Origin: Microbacteriaceae bacterium
Lineage (GTDB): Bacteria > Actinomycetota > Actinomycetes > Actinomycetales > Microbacteriaceae
Length of the DNA stretch: 64,000 bases
Assembly (NCBI GenBank): GCA_003852775.1
Contig: RDDZ01000039.1
Location: 27,992 to 91,991, forward strand
Direction of reading: 5' to 3'
Below the pieces are notes generated by a model. The model was not told where the DNA came from. It saw nothing but the letters and a program-made list of their open reading frames with translations, and made no database searches. Position 1 is the first letter of the stretch. The number at the start of each line of letters is the position of its first letter. Shown here one piece after another: positions 15,765 to 24,137 of this stretch. The translations under genes were made by a program, and so were the position numbers.

Positions 15765-16708
15765 CCTCCACCCCCCTCACCGACCGGTACATCACCGCGG
15801 TCGTCCGCGGCGTTCCCGAGAAGCAGCGCACCGACCTCGAGAAGGAGCTGCGCGCATCCCTCGCCGACGCGATCGACGACCGGATGGCCGCGGGCGCCGA
15901 CGCGAAGACCGCCGAGCACGACGCGATCCTCGAGCTCGGGGACCCCATCGAGCTCACGGCCCGCTACACGGGACGCCCCCTCACCCTCATCGGCCCCGTG
16001 CTCTACGCCGACTGGCGGCGCCTGCTCACGGTGCTCGAGTTCATCGTCGTGCCGATCGTGTTCGCGGCCCTCGTGGTCGTCGGGATCGTGCGGGGCGACA
16101 CCCCGGGCGGCGTCATCGGCGGCGCCGTGTGGACCGCGTTCTCGGTCGCCGTGCAGCTCGCCTTCTGGGTGACGGCGACGTTCGCGCTCATCGAGCGCAC
16201 GCCCTCGATGGCCCGGAAGAAGCTCGTGCCGTGGACGCCCGACATGCTGCCCGAGACCTCGGCGAAGCTCACGAGCCGCACCGAGTTCGTCGTCGAGTCG
16301 ACACTCGCGGCGCTCGTCATCACGGCGCTCCTGCTCTCGCCCCTCGTGAGCCCCTTCACGGATGCGGACGGCACGCTCATCCCGTTCTTCGACCCGTGGA
16401 TCTGGCGGAGCTGGCTCATCGTGCCGCTCGTGGCCGTGCCGCTCCTGCAGGTGGGGGCGAACGCACTCAAGCTGCGCGGCCGGTGGACGCTTCCGCTCGC
16501 CGTCGGCGCGACCGCCGTCGACATCGCGGGCGCCGTCGTCATCATCGTGCTCGGCGCGACCGATCACCTCCTGAACCACGACTTCTTCGTCGCGGCGGGA
16601 TGGCCCCTCGAGGCCGTGGGCGTCGTCAACGTCGTCGTCATCGTCGTGGGCGCCCTCGCGATCGCCACCTCCGCGTGGGAGAACATCCGGTCGGTGCGCG
16701 CGGTCTGA
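15761..16708 (+). CDS. HAAS/DUF1700-like membrane protein
   Basis: A 315-residue protein. The first 75 residues are a soluble helical domain (RYITAVVRGVPEKQRTDLE, then DAILELGDPIELTARYTG) of the HAAS/DUF1700 type found next to PadR regulators. At least six membrane helices follow. This pairing is known as a regulator plus membrane effector of unknown role. The ATG overlapping the padR stop replaces the much longer track ORF, whose upstream part is out of phase with PadR. Confidence 0.8.
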   Translation: MTSTPLTDRYITAVVRGVPEKQRTDLEKELRASLADAIDDRMAAGADAKTAEHDAILELGDPIELTARYTGRPLTLIGPVLYADWRRLLTVLEFIVVPIVFAALVVVGIVRGDTPGGVIGGAVWTAFSVAVQLAFWVTATFALIERTPSMARKKLVPWTPDMLPETSAKLTSRTEFVVESTLAALVITALLLSPLVSPFTDADGTLIPFFDPWIWRSWLIVPLVAVPLLQVGANALKLRGRWTLPLAVGATAVDIAGAVVIIVLGATDHLLNHDFFVAAGWPLEAVGVVNVVVIVVGALAIATSAWENIRSVRAV

Positions 16709-16780
16709 GCCATCCCCCGCTGACCGGTCGGTTTCTGGCCCCAATACCCCGGAATGGGGCCGGAAACCGACCGGTCAGCG
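16707..16780. repeat. 74-bp palindromic element, copy 1
   Basis: It begins gag-C-catcccccgctgaccgg and ends accgaccggtcagcg. The arms CTGACCGGTCGGTTTC and GAAACCGACCGGTCAG pair perfectly, with an inner GGCCCCA / TGGGGCC stem. A second copy of equal length lies at 36906-36979. It starts in the DUF1700 stop codon and provides the stop codon of the convergent lactate dehydrogenase gene, so it sits exactly between two gene ends. Confidence 0.85.
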
Positions 16781-18019
16781 GGCGCGCGGGGTGAGGCGCT
16801 CGAGCTGGGTCACGTGGGCGGGCTCGAGCTCGGCGAGCGAGGAGGCGCCGAGCAGCTTCATGGTGCGCACGATCTCGCCCGTGAGGATCTCGATCGCGCG
16901 GTCGACGCCGGCGCGCCCACCCGCCATGAGCCCGTAGAGGTAGGCGCGGCCGATCATCGTGAACTTCGCCCCGAGCGCGACGGACGCCACGATGTCGGCG
17001 CCGTTCATGATGCCCGTGTCGATGCCGATCTCGACGTCGCCCCCGACCTCGCGCACGACCTCGGGCAGCAGATGGAACGGGATGGGCGCGCGGTCGAGCT
17101 GGCGGCCTCCGTGGTTCGAGAGCACGATGCCGTCGACGCCGAGCGAGGCGAGCGTCTTCGCGTCCTCGACGTTCTGCACGCCCTTGATGACGATCTTCCC
17201 CGGCCACATCTCGCGGATGATGTCGAGGTCGTCGAACGAGATCGTCGGGTCCATCGCCGCATCGAGCAGCTCGCCGACCGTGCCGCCCGTCGTCGAGAGC
17301 GAGGCGAACTCGAGCTTCGGCGTCGTGAGGAAGTCGAACCACCACCACGGGCGCGGGATGGCGTTGACGATGGTGCCGAGCGTCAGCTGCGGCGGGATCG
17401 AGAAGCCGTTGCGCTTGTCGCGCAGGCGCGCGCCCGCGACGGGGGTGTCGACCGTGAAGTGGAGCGTGTCGAAGCCGGCCGCGGCCGCGCGCTCGACGAG
17501 CCCGTACGAGATGTCGCGGTTGCGCATGACGTAGAGCTGGAACCAGTTGCGGCCGTGGGGGTTCGCGGCCTTGACGTCCTCGATCGAGGTCGTGCCGAGC
17601 GTCGAGAGGGTGAACGGGATGCCGGCCGCACCCGCCGCGCTCGCCCCCGCGATCTCGCCCTCCGTCTGCATGAGGCGAGTGAACCCGGCGGGCGCGATCG
17701 CGAACGGGTAGGCTGCGGGCCCGCCGAGGATCGTCGAGCTCGTGTCGACGTCGGTCGCGGGGCGCAGGATGCGGGGGCTGAACTCGACGTCCTCGAACGC
17801 CTGGCGGGCCCGCGCGAGCGAGAGCTCGCCCTCCGCGGCGCCGTCGGTGTAGTCGAACGCCGCCTTCGGGGTGCGGCGCTTGGCGATGTCGCGCAGGTCG
17901 TAGATCGTGAGCGCCTGGTCCAGGCGGCGCTTCTTGCCGTCGAGCTCGGGCTTCTTGAACTTCATCAGGTCGAGGATCTCGGCCGGACGGGGGAACTGGC
18001 GCTTGACCACCGAGGTCAC
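16775..18019 (-). CDS. lldD: FMN-dependent alpha-hydroxy-acid (L-lactate) dehydrogenase
   Basis: A 414-residue TIM-barrel flavoenzyme oxidising a 2-hydroxy acid, most likely L-lactate to pyruvate, at the membrane face. Motifs in order: [12 protein letters not shown] near the N-terminus, [57 protein letters not shown] with the FMN lysine, and [12 protein letters not shown] with the catalytic His. [12 protein letters not shown] and [13 protein letters not shown] bind the phosphate. The GTG start overlaps the stop of the upstream GntR regulator, so both form one operon. Other hydroxy acids such as glycolate or mandelate are possible. Confidence 0.92.
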   Translation of the reverse strand: MTSVVKRQFPRPAEILDLMKFKKPELDGKKRRLDQALTIYDLRDIAKRRTPKAAFDYTDGAAEGELSLARARQAFEDVEFSPRILRPATDVDTSSTILGGPAAYPFAIAPAGFTRLMQTEGEIAGASAAGAAGIPFTLSTLGTTSIEDVKAANPHGRNWFQLYVMRNRDISYGLVERAAAAGFDTLHFTVDTPVAGARLRDKRNGFSIPPQLTLGTIVNAIPRPWWWFDFLTTPKLEFASLSTTGGTVGELLDAAMDPTISFDDLDIIREMWPGKIVIKGVQNVEDAKTLASLGVDGIVLSNHGGRQLDRAPIPFHLLPEVVREVGGDVEIGIDTGIMNGADIVASVALGAKFTMIGRAYLYGLMAGGRAGVDRAIEILTGEIVRTMKLLGASSLAELEPAHVTQLERLTPRAR

Positions 18020-18687
18020 CTTCCGTGTTGCGTGTCGAAGTGCGCGAGCAGGCGGTCGCGCGACGCGAGGATGTGGCTGCGGGTGAGGTGCTCGGCGAGC
18101 GCCGCGTCGCCCGCGGCGACGGCGTCGAGGATGCGCCCGTGCTCGGCGGCGACCTCGCGCGTCGAGCGCAGGCGGTGCGCGTCGACCTGGGCGAGCGCGA
18201 ACTCGATCTCACCCATGAGCTGATCGTGCAGCCGCGGCAGCCGCGTCGAGGGCGCGCCCTGCACGAGGGCGCGGTGGAACGCGAGGTCGATCGCCCAGTA
18301 TGAGGCGTCGGCCTCGAGTCCGAGCAGCCGCTCGTGGGCGGCGGATGCGTCGGCCGGCACGCGCGCGGTGCCCGCGAGCAGCTCGACGGCGGCCGACTCG
18401 ACGGCCGCGCGCGCCGCGAACAGGTCGGCGATGTCGTCGCGGCCGAGCCGCTTCACACGCGCCGCGTGGTGCGGTTCGCGCTCGAGAATGCCGTCGGAGA
18501 CGAGCCGGTCGATCGCGATGCGCGCAGTGGGCCGGGCGACGCCGAAGGTCTCCGACACGAGCGCCTCGGTCACGGCGCTGCCGGGCTCGACCGTGCCCGC
18601 GAGGATCGCGGTGCGGAGCGAGGCGACCACGGCATCCGGGCGCACGGCACCCGTGGCGCCCGCGCCCGCCGCATCCGTCGCTCCCAT
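18016..18687 (-). CDS. GntR-family regulator (FCD subfamily), lactate operon
   Basis: A 223-residue regulator with an N-terminal winged helix ([20 protein letters not shown]) and an all-helical FCD effector domain ([38 protein letters not shown]). FCD regulators of this type often respond to organic acids such as lactate. It is the first gene of the operon with lldD, and the GACAAT repeats immediately upstream of its ATG are a likely operator, so autoregulation is expected. Confidence 0.88.
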   Translation of the reverse strand: MGATDAAGAGATGAVRPDAVVASLRTAILAGTVEPGSAVTEALVSETFGVARPTARIAIDRLVSDGILEREPHHAARVKRLGRDDIADLFAARAAVESAAVELLAGTARVPADASAAHERLLGLEADASYWAIDLAFHRALVQGAPSTRLPRLHDQLMGEIEFALAQVDAHRLRSTREVAAEHGRILDAVAAGDAALAEHLTRSHILASRDRLLAHFDTQHGR

Positions 18688-18693
18688 GATTGC

Positions 18694-18719
18694 CAGACAA
18701 TACCAGATTGTCAGACAAT
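18694..18719. promoter_or_regulatory. GntR operator with GACAAT half-sites
   Basis: GACAAT-accag-ATTGTC is an inverted repeat (18696-18712), followed by another GACAAT (18714-18719). It lies just upstream of the GntR start and is AT-rich in a GC-rich background. Confidence 0.6.
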
Positions 18720-18727
18720 TTGACCGT

Positions 18728-18799
18728 GGCGCAGCTGGAGCTGCGACCAGGCGGCGGGAGAAACAGCTCCCGCCGCGCGGTCACGGCTCCAGCTGCGCC
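18728..18799. repeat. Two-level palindrome downstream of glpX
   Basis: The outer arms GGCGCAGCTGGAGC / GCTCCAGCTGCGCC and inner arms GCGGCGGGAG / CTCCCGCCGC are perfect. It lies between the end of glpX and the promoter of the GntR gene on the same strand, so it may insulate the two units as a terminator. Confidence 0.65.
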
Positions 18800-18811
18800 G
18801 CGAACCCCCGG

Positions 18812-19789
18812 TTACTCCCAGCGAGCGGCTCGGTAGTCGGCCGTGATGCGGCGCACGGTGCCGGATGCTCCGCGCACGACGATCGACTCCGTGCGGATGA
18901 CGGGCCCCAGCTTGCGCACACCCTCGAGCAGGGCGCCGTCGGTCACGCCCGTCGCCACGAAGAAGGTGTTGTCGCCCTTCACGAGGTCGTCTGCCTCGTA
19001 GACGTGGTCGAAGAGCAGCCCCGCGGCCTCGCCGCGCTCGCGCTCCGCGTCGTCGCCCGCGACGAGCCGCCCCTGGATGAGGCCGCCGAGCGCCTTGACC
19101 GCGCACGCCGTCGCCACACCCTCCGGGCTGCCGCCGATCCCGACGCACATGTCGAGGTCGCCCTCGAGCGAGGCCGCCGCGATGCCGCCGCCGACGTCGC
19201 CGTCGAGCAGGAGCCGCACCCCGGCGCCCGCCGCGCGGATGTCGGCCACGAGCCCCTCGTGGCGCGGACGGTCGAGCACACCGACCGCGAGATCCCCGAC
19301 GCGCTTGCCCGAGGCCTTCGCGAGCGCGCGCAGGTTCTCTCCGATCGGGCGACGGATGTCGACGACGCCGACGCCCGCGGGTCCCGTCACGATCTTGTCC
19401 ATGTAGAACACGCTCGAGGCGTCGAGCATCGTGCCGCGGTCGGAGGCCGCGATCATCGAGATCGCGTTCGGCCGACCGGCCGCCGTGAGCGCCGTGCCGT
19501 CGATCGGGTCGACCGCGATGTCGCACTCCGGCCCGTCGCCCGTGCCCACGACCTCGCCGTTGAACAGCATGGGGGCCTTGTCCTTCTCCCCCTCGCCGAT
19601 CACGACGGTGCCGCGGAACGCGACCGTGCCGAGGAACGCGCGCATGGCGTCCACGGCCGCCTTGTCGGCCGCGTTCTTGTCGCCGTGGCCGATGAACGCG
19701 GAGGCGCGGATGGCGGCCGCCTCGGTCGCGCGGACGAGCTCGAGCGCGAGGTTGCGGTCGGGGACGGCGGTGCCGAGCACGAAGCTCAT
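18812..19789 (-). CDS. glpX: Class II fructose-1,6-bisphosphatase
   Basis: A 325-residue metal-dependent phosphatase of the gluconeogenic route. VVIGEGEKDKAPMLFNGE and ECDIAVDPIDGTALTAAGR are the metal-binding signatures, and GRPNAISMIAAS follows. The class II type is the normal form in Actinobacteria. The start MSFVLGTAVPDRNLALELVR overlaps the stop of pckG (ATGA), so the two gluconeogenic enzymes are translationally coupled. The track ORF that extends to 20740 in this frame is a shadow of pckG. Confidence 0.93.
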   Translation of the reverse strand: MSFVLGTAVPDRNLALELVRATEAAAIRASAFIGHGDKNAADKAAVDAMRAFLGTVAFRGTVVIGEGEKDKAPMLFNGEVVGTGDGPECDIAVDPIDGTALTAAGRPNAISMIAASDRGTMLDASSVFYMDKIVTGPAGVGVVDIRRPIGENLRALAKASGKRVGDLAVGVLDRPRHEGLVADIRAAGAGVRLLLDGDVGGGIAAASLEGDLDMCVGIGGSPEGVATACAVKALGGLIQGRLVAGDDAERERGEAAGLLFDHVYEADDLVKGDNTFFVATGVTDGALLEGVRKLGPVIRTESIVVRGASGTVRRITADYRAARWE

Positions 19790-21618
19790 GCGACCGCCTT
19801 CGTCGACGTGGACGCCCCGAGCCGCTCGCGCAGGCCGGCGAGCTGGCGGCGGATGGCGTCCGGCAGCCTGTCGCCGAACTGCTCGAGGAAGGCCTCGGTG
19901 TCGTCGGCCTCGGCGAGCAGCGCCTTCTCGTCGATGCGGAACAGCTCCTGCCACTCCTCGTCGGTGACGCCCGCCGCACGGTAGTCGATGCCGCCGACCG
20001 ACGGCACCTTGCCGAGCGGGGTCTCGGACGCGGACGCCTCGCCGACGATGCGCTCGATGATCCACGCGAGCACGCGGCCGTTCTCGCCGAAGCCCGGCCA
20101 CAGCCAGTTGCCCTCGGCGTCCTTGCGGAACCAGTTGACCTGGTAGACCGCGGGCACGCCGCCCGTGCGACGCAGACGCTGCCCGACCTCGAGCCAGTGC
20201 TGGAAGTAGTCGCCCATGTTGTAGCCGCAGAAGGGCAGCATCGCGAAGGGGTCGCGGCGCAGCTCGCCGAGGGCGCCCTCGGCCGCGGCTGTGCGCTCCG
20301 ACGCGATCGTCGCGCCGAGGAACACGCCGTGCTCCCAGTCGCGGGCCTCCACGACGAGCGGCACGTTCGTGGCGCGCCGCCCGCCGAAGATGATCGCGTC
20401 GATCGGCACGCCGTTCGGGTCGTCCCAGTCGGGAGCGATGGAGGGGCACTGGGATGCCCGGACCGTGAAGCGCGAGTTGGGGTGGGCGGCGGGGCTGCCG
20501 CTCGAGGGGGTCCAGGGCTCGCCCCGCCAGTCGATGAGACCCTCGGGCGGGGTCGAGCTCAGGCCCTCCCACCAGACGTCGCCGTCGGGGCGGAGCGCCA
20601 CGTTCGTGAAGATCGTGTTGCCCCACAGCGTGTCGATCGCGGTCGGGTTCGTGTCGGGTCCCGTCCCGGGGGCGACGCCGAAGAACCCGGCCTCGGGGTT
20701 GATGGCGCGCAGGCGGCCGTCGGAGCCGGGCGCGAGCCACGCGATGTCGTCACCGAGGGTCTCGATCTCCCAGCCGGGGAGGCTCGAGCGCAGCATCGCG
20801 AAGTTGGTCTTGCCGCACGCCGAGGGGAACGCCGCGGCGATGTGGAAGCCGCGTCCGCGCGGGTCGGTCACGCGCAGGAGCAGCATGTGCTCGGCGAGCC
20901 AGCCCTCGTCGCGCGCCATGACGGATGCGATGCGCAGCGCGAAGGACTTCTTCGCGAGGATCGCGTTGCCGCCGTACGCCGAGCCGAACGACATGATCTC
21001 GCGCGTCTCGGGGAAGTGGCAGATGTACTTGACCGGGTTGGAGGGCCACGCCACGTCCTCCTGGCCGGGCTCGAGCGGGGCGCCGACGGAGTGCAGCGCG
21101 GGGACCCAGCGGGCGCCCGCGCGGATGCGCTCGAGCACGGGGTCGCCGACGCGCGTCATGATCGACATCGACGCGACGACGTACGCCGAGTCGGTGAGCT
21201 GCACGCCGTAGCGCGACAGGGTGCCGCCCACCGGCCCCATCGAGAACGGCAGGACGTACATCGTGCGTCCGCGCATCGACCCCGCGAAGAGCTCGCGCAG
21301 CTCGGCGCGCATGGCGTCCGGCTCGCGCCAGTTGTTGGTGGGGCCGGCGTCCTCCTCGCGCTCCGAGCAGATGAAGGTGCGCGACTCGACGCGCGCGACG
21401 TCGTCGGGGTCGCTGCGGGCCAGGAAGCTGTAGGGCCGCAGCTCGGCGTTGAGGCGGATGATGCGCCCCTCGTCGACCATCTCGCGGAGGAGCCCGTCGA
21501 GCTGCGCACGCGAGCCGTCGATCCACACGACGCGATCGGGCTGGAGCAGTTCGACGTTCTCGGCGATCCACTCGTCGAGCGAGCGGACCGGGGCGACGGG
21601 CGTGGGCGACGCTGCCAT
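19786..21618 (-). CDS. pckG: Phosphoenolpyruvate carboxykinase (GTP)
   Basis: A 610-residue enzyme converting oxaloacetate and GTP to PEP, the first committed gluconeogenic step. The kinase-1a loop AAFPSACGKTNFAML contains the reactive cysteine. Also visible are LGDDIAWLAPGSDGRLRAIN, GTGPDTNPTAIDTLWGN and SQCPSIAPDWDDPNGVP. The start MAASPTPVAPVRSL at 21618 has a strong AGGAGG site 5 nt upstream; the track start lies 35 codons upstream through the promoter. It is divergent from the RamB-like regulator, and an AATTTCG-aa-CGAAATT operator lies between. Confidence 0.95.
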   Translation of the reverse strand: MAASPTPVAPVRSLDEWIAENVELLQPDRVVWIDGSRAQLDGLLREMVDEGRIIRLNAELRPYSFLARSDPDDVARVESRTFICSEREEDAGPTNNWREPDAMRAELRELFAGSMRGRTMYVLPFSMGPVGGTLSRYGVQLTDSAYVVASMSIMTRVGDPVLERIRAGARWVPALHSVGAPLEPGQEDVAWPSNPVKYICHFPETREIMSFGSAYGGNAILAKKSFALRIASVMARDEGWLAEHMLLLRVTDPRGRGFHIAAAFPSACGKTNFAMLRSSLPGWEIETLGDDIAWLAPGSDGRLRAINPEAGFFGVAPGTGPDTNPTAIDTLWGNTIFTNVALRPDGDVWWEGLSSTPPEGLIDWRGEPWTPSSGSPAAHPNSRFTVRASQCPSIAPDWDDPNGVPIDAIIFGGRRATNVPLVVEARDWEHGVFLGATIASERTAAAEGALGELRRDPFAMLPFCGYNMGDYFQHWLEVGQRLRRTGGVPAVYQVNWFRKDAEGNWLWPGFGENGRVLAWIIERIVGEASASETPLGKVPSVGGIDYRAAGVTDEEWQELFRIDEKALLAEADDTEAFLEQFGDRLPDAIRRQLAGLRERLGASTSTKAVA

Positions 21619-21693
21619 GGTGTCCTCCTGTAAGAATCGGCGTGATTCCACTCTGGAGCGCCTCTCGGGACAATGGGGTCCGCCAGCGGTGGA

Positions 21694-21709
21694 AATTTCG
21701 AACGAAATT
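21694..21709. promoter_or_regulatory. AATTTCG-aa-CGAAATT inverted repeat
   Basis: Perfect 7-bp arms with a 2-bp spacer lie 17 bp before the RamB-like start and about 75 bp upstream of pckG. It is a plausible operator for the divergent regulator. Confidence 0.6.
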
Positions 21710-21725
21710 GCCATATCGTGCATTC

Positions 21726-23159
21726 ATGCCTGATCTCTCGACACTGGGACAGCGGATGCGCCACTTCCGCACCGCCGCGGGCCTCACGCTCGGCGAGCTC
21801 GGCGACGCCGTGGGGGTGTCGGCGAGCCAGCTCTCCCTCATGGAGAACGGCAAGCGCGAGCCGCGCCTGTCGCTGCTGTCCTCGATCGCCGAGCACCTCG
21901 GCATCCCCGTCGCGGAGCTCCTCGACGACGCTCCCCCGTCGGCCCGGGCGGCCCTCGAGATCGAGCTCGAGCGCGCGCAGTCGGGAGCGCTCTACGCCGA
22001 GCTCGGCCTCCCCGCGGTGCGGCCCGGGCGCTCGATGCCCGACGAGGTGCTCGAGGCGCTCGTCGGCCTGCACCGCGAGCTCGACCGCCGCTCGCGCGAG
22101 AAGATCGCCACCCCCGAGGAGGCGCGCCGCGCCAACACGGAGCTGCGCGCCCGCATGCGCGAGGCCGACAACCACATCCCCGAGATCGAGGAGCTCGCCG
22201 AGGGCGTCATGCGCGACGTCGGCTACGACGGCGGCGCCGTGACCCACCGCCAGGTCGCGCTCATCGCGCAGCGGCTCGGCTTCGAGCTCGTGCACGTGCA
22301 CGACCTGCCGCACTCGGCGCGCTCGGTGACCGACCTCGAGAACGGCCGCATCTACCTGCCGCCGGCGTCGATCCCCGGCGGCCACGGCCTCCGCTCGATG
22401 GCCCTGCAGGCCATCGCCCACCGCTTGCTCGAGCACGAGCCTCCGCGCGACTACGCCGAGTTCCTGCAGCAGCGGCTCGAGATCAACTACTTCGCGGCCG
22501 CGTGCCTCATGCCGCGCGCGCACGCCGTGCGCCACCTCGCGCAGGCGAAGAACGACCGCGACATCGCGATCGAGGACTTCCGCGACGCGTTCGGCGTCAC
22601 GCACGAGGCCGCCGCCCTGCGGTTCACGAACCTCGCGACGGCGCACCTCGACATGCGCGTGCACTTCCTGCGCGTCGGCGACGACGGCGCGGTCGCGAAG
22701 GCCTACGAGAACGACGGGTTGCGGCTGCCCAAGGACGTGACGGGCGGCGTCGAGGGCCAGATCGTGTGCCGGTACTGGGCCGCCCGCACGGCCTTCGCCC
22801 GCACGAACCGCACGACCGAGTTCTACCAGTACACCGACACCCCGGAGGGCACCTTCTTCGAGTCGACCCAGACGGGCACGAGCGCGACCGACGAGTTCTC
22901 GATCACGATCGGCGTGCCGTTCAACGAGTCGAAGTGGTTCCGCGGGCGCGAGGCGACGCGGCGCGAGCAGTCACGCTGCCCCGACGCGAGCTGCTGCAAG
23001 CGCCCTCCGGCCGAGCTCGCGTCGCGCTGGGCGGGCAAGGCCTGGACGAGCGCGAAGGTGCACGCGCACATCTTCAGCCCGCTGCCCTCCGGCACCTACC
23101 CGGGCGTCGACGACCGCGAGCTGTACGAGTTCCTCGAGGCGCACCGCGCGAGCGACTGA
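21726..23159 (+). CDS. RamB/PrpR-like XRE-family regulator of acyl-CoA/acetate metabolism
   Basis: A 477-residue protein with an N-terminal XRE helix-turn-helix (LTLGELGDAVGVSASQLSLM), a central ImmA/IrrE-like peptidase-fold domain (LAHRLLEHEPP type: ALQAIAHRLLEHEPPRDYAE), and a cysteine-containing C-terminal region (CPDASCCKRP). Length and domain order match RamB of Corynebacterium and PrpR of Mycobacterium, which control acetate or propionate use. Location beside pckG-glpX fits control of gluconeogenic carbon flow. The start MPDLSTLG at 21726 is chosen because the HTH begins immediately after; the track start would read through the operator. Confidence 0.88.
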   Translation: MPDLSTLGQRMRHFRTAAGLTLGELGDAVGVSASQLSLMENGKREPRLSLLSSIAEHLGIPVAELLDDAPPSARAALEIELERAQSGALYAELGLPAVRPGRSMPDEVLEALVGLHRELDRRSREKIATPEEARRANTELRARMREADNHIPEIEELAEGVMRDVGYDGGAVTHRQVALIAQRLGFELVHVHDLPHSARSVTDLENGRIYLPPASIPGGHGLRSMALQAIAHRLLEHEPPRDYAEFLQQRLEINYFAAACLMPRAHAVRHLAQAKNDRDIAIEDFRDAFGVTHEAAALRFTNLATAHLDMRVHFLRVGDDGAVAKAYENDGLRLPKDVTGGVEGQIVCRYWAARTAFARTNRTTEFYQYTDTPEGTFFESTQTGTSATDEFSITIGVPFNESKWFRGREATRREQSRCPDASCCKRPPAELASRWAGKAWTSAKVHAHIFSPLPSGTYPGVDDRELYEFLEAHRASD

Positions 23160-23163
23160 CGGG

Positions 23164-23198
23164 GGTTTCGACACGCGCCCTTCGGGCGCTACTCAACC
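23164..23198. repeat. GGTTTCGACACGC...GCTACTCAACC structured repeat, copy 1
   Basis: The fixed flanks enclose a stem GCGCCC-TTC-GGGCGC. It is the first of three copies in the spacer after the RamB-like gene. Confidence 0.85.
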
Positions 23199-23207
23199 CG
23201 CGTGCGC

Positions 23208-23240
23208 GGTTTCGACACGCGGCTTCGCCGCTACTCAACC
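23208..23240. repeat. Structured repeat, copy 2
   Basis: The same flanks and orientation as copy 1, but the stem is GCGGC-TTC-GCCGC. The stem has changed on both sides while keeping pairing. Confidence 0.85.
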
Positions 23241-23264
23241 GGCGAGGGGCGCGGCGGACCAGCC

Positions 23265-23300
23265 GGTTGAGTAGCCCGCGCCAGCGGGCGTGTCGAAACC
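23265..23300. repeat. Structured repeat, copy 3 (inverted)
   Basis: The reverse orientation, GGTTGAGTAGC...GTGTCGAAACC, with stem GCCCGC-gcca-GCGGGC. Copies 2 and 3 face each other and could also pair as a large cruciform. Confidence 0.85.
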
Positions 23301-23304
23301 GCCC

Positions 23305-24024
23305 TCACCGCGTCTCGGCGGCGGGAATCGGCGTGCGGAAGATGCGCCCCATCCACAGCCAGACGAGCACCCCCGTCACGACCGTCACCACGACCGCGCC
23401 GATCGTCGTGAGGGCGATCGAGAGCGCCGCGTTGCCGAGCACCTGAGAGACCGTGCGCGCCGAGCTGAAGATGAGCCCCGTGAGCGCCCCGACGGTCGCC
23501 GAGAGCACGCTCGCGATCACGAGCCCCACCGCGAGCCCGAACCCGGTCACGTAGCCGGGGCGGTCGACCCGGTGCGCACGCAGCACGAAGAAGCTGACGA
23601 GGCATCCGGCCACGACGAACACGGCGCCGACGATCGCGAAACCGGCGGTCACGCCGCCGAGGGCCGCGGGATCGATGTCGCCGAGGGTCGAGTTGGCGTC
23701 CTTCGCCGCGGCGCTTCCGCTCAGGATGTTCGCCACCACGACGACGAGCGTGCGGATGACGGTGCTCAGGTACCAGACTCCGAGCGGCACTGCCAGCAGC
23801 ACGGCGCCGAGGGTCACGAGCGGGAGGGTGAGGGCCCCGGCGATGACGGTGCCGCGGCGGGCCTTCTTCTGCGCCGCGGCGGCAGGATCGGGAGATGTGT
23901 CGCCCTGTTTCTTCGCGGGCGACCCGGTCGACGCAGACGCGGATCCCGCGGTCGCGGTCGTCTTCGCGGACGCCGCAGGCGCCGATCGTGCGGGCTGCTC
24001 GGGGGATGCGGTGGTCTCGCTCAT
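23305..24024 (-). CDS. Four-helix membrane protein of unknown function
   Basis: A 239-residue protein. The first 55 residues are an Ala/Thr/Ser-rich cytosolic tail. Four hydrophobic helices follow (AGALTLPLVTLGAVLLAVPL; VTAGFAIVGAVFVVAGCLVS; GFGLAVGLVIASVLSATVGA; TTIGAVVVTVVTGVLVWLWM). No family motif is recognised. The start MSETTASP at 24024 is chosen because the upstream extension in the track is Arg-rich shadow coding. It converges on the RamB-like gene across the repeat cluster. Confidence 0.7.
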   Translation of the reverse strand: MSETTASPEQPARSAPAASAKTTATAGSASASTGSPAKKQGDTSPDPAAAAQKKARRGTVIAGALTLPLVTLGAVLLAVPLGVWYLSTVIRTLVVVVANILSGSAAAKDANSTLGDIDPAALGGVTAGFAIVGAVFVVAGCLVSFFVLRAHRVDRPGYVTGFGLAVGLVIASVLSATVGALTGLIFSSARTVSQVLGNAALSIALTTIGAVVVTVVTGVLVWLWMGRIFRTPIPAAETR

Positions 24025-24137
24025 CGCACCATCATGCCCCGCGAGGCGCCGCGAGACGAGGGCCGGGTGCGCATCCTCCGGGCGTGCGCCACGGGAAGTC
24101 GCGCGACGACGCGCGGCCACGTCATAGGGTGGCCCCC

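Noticed and set aside
23164-23300. Three repeats considered as a CRISPR array
   Set aside because: Copies are in both orientations with irregular spacing, carry variable hairpins and have no cas genes nearby.
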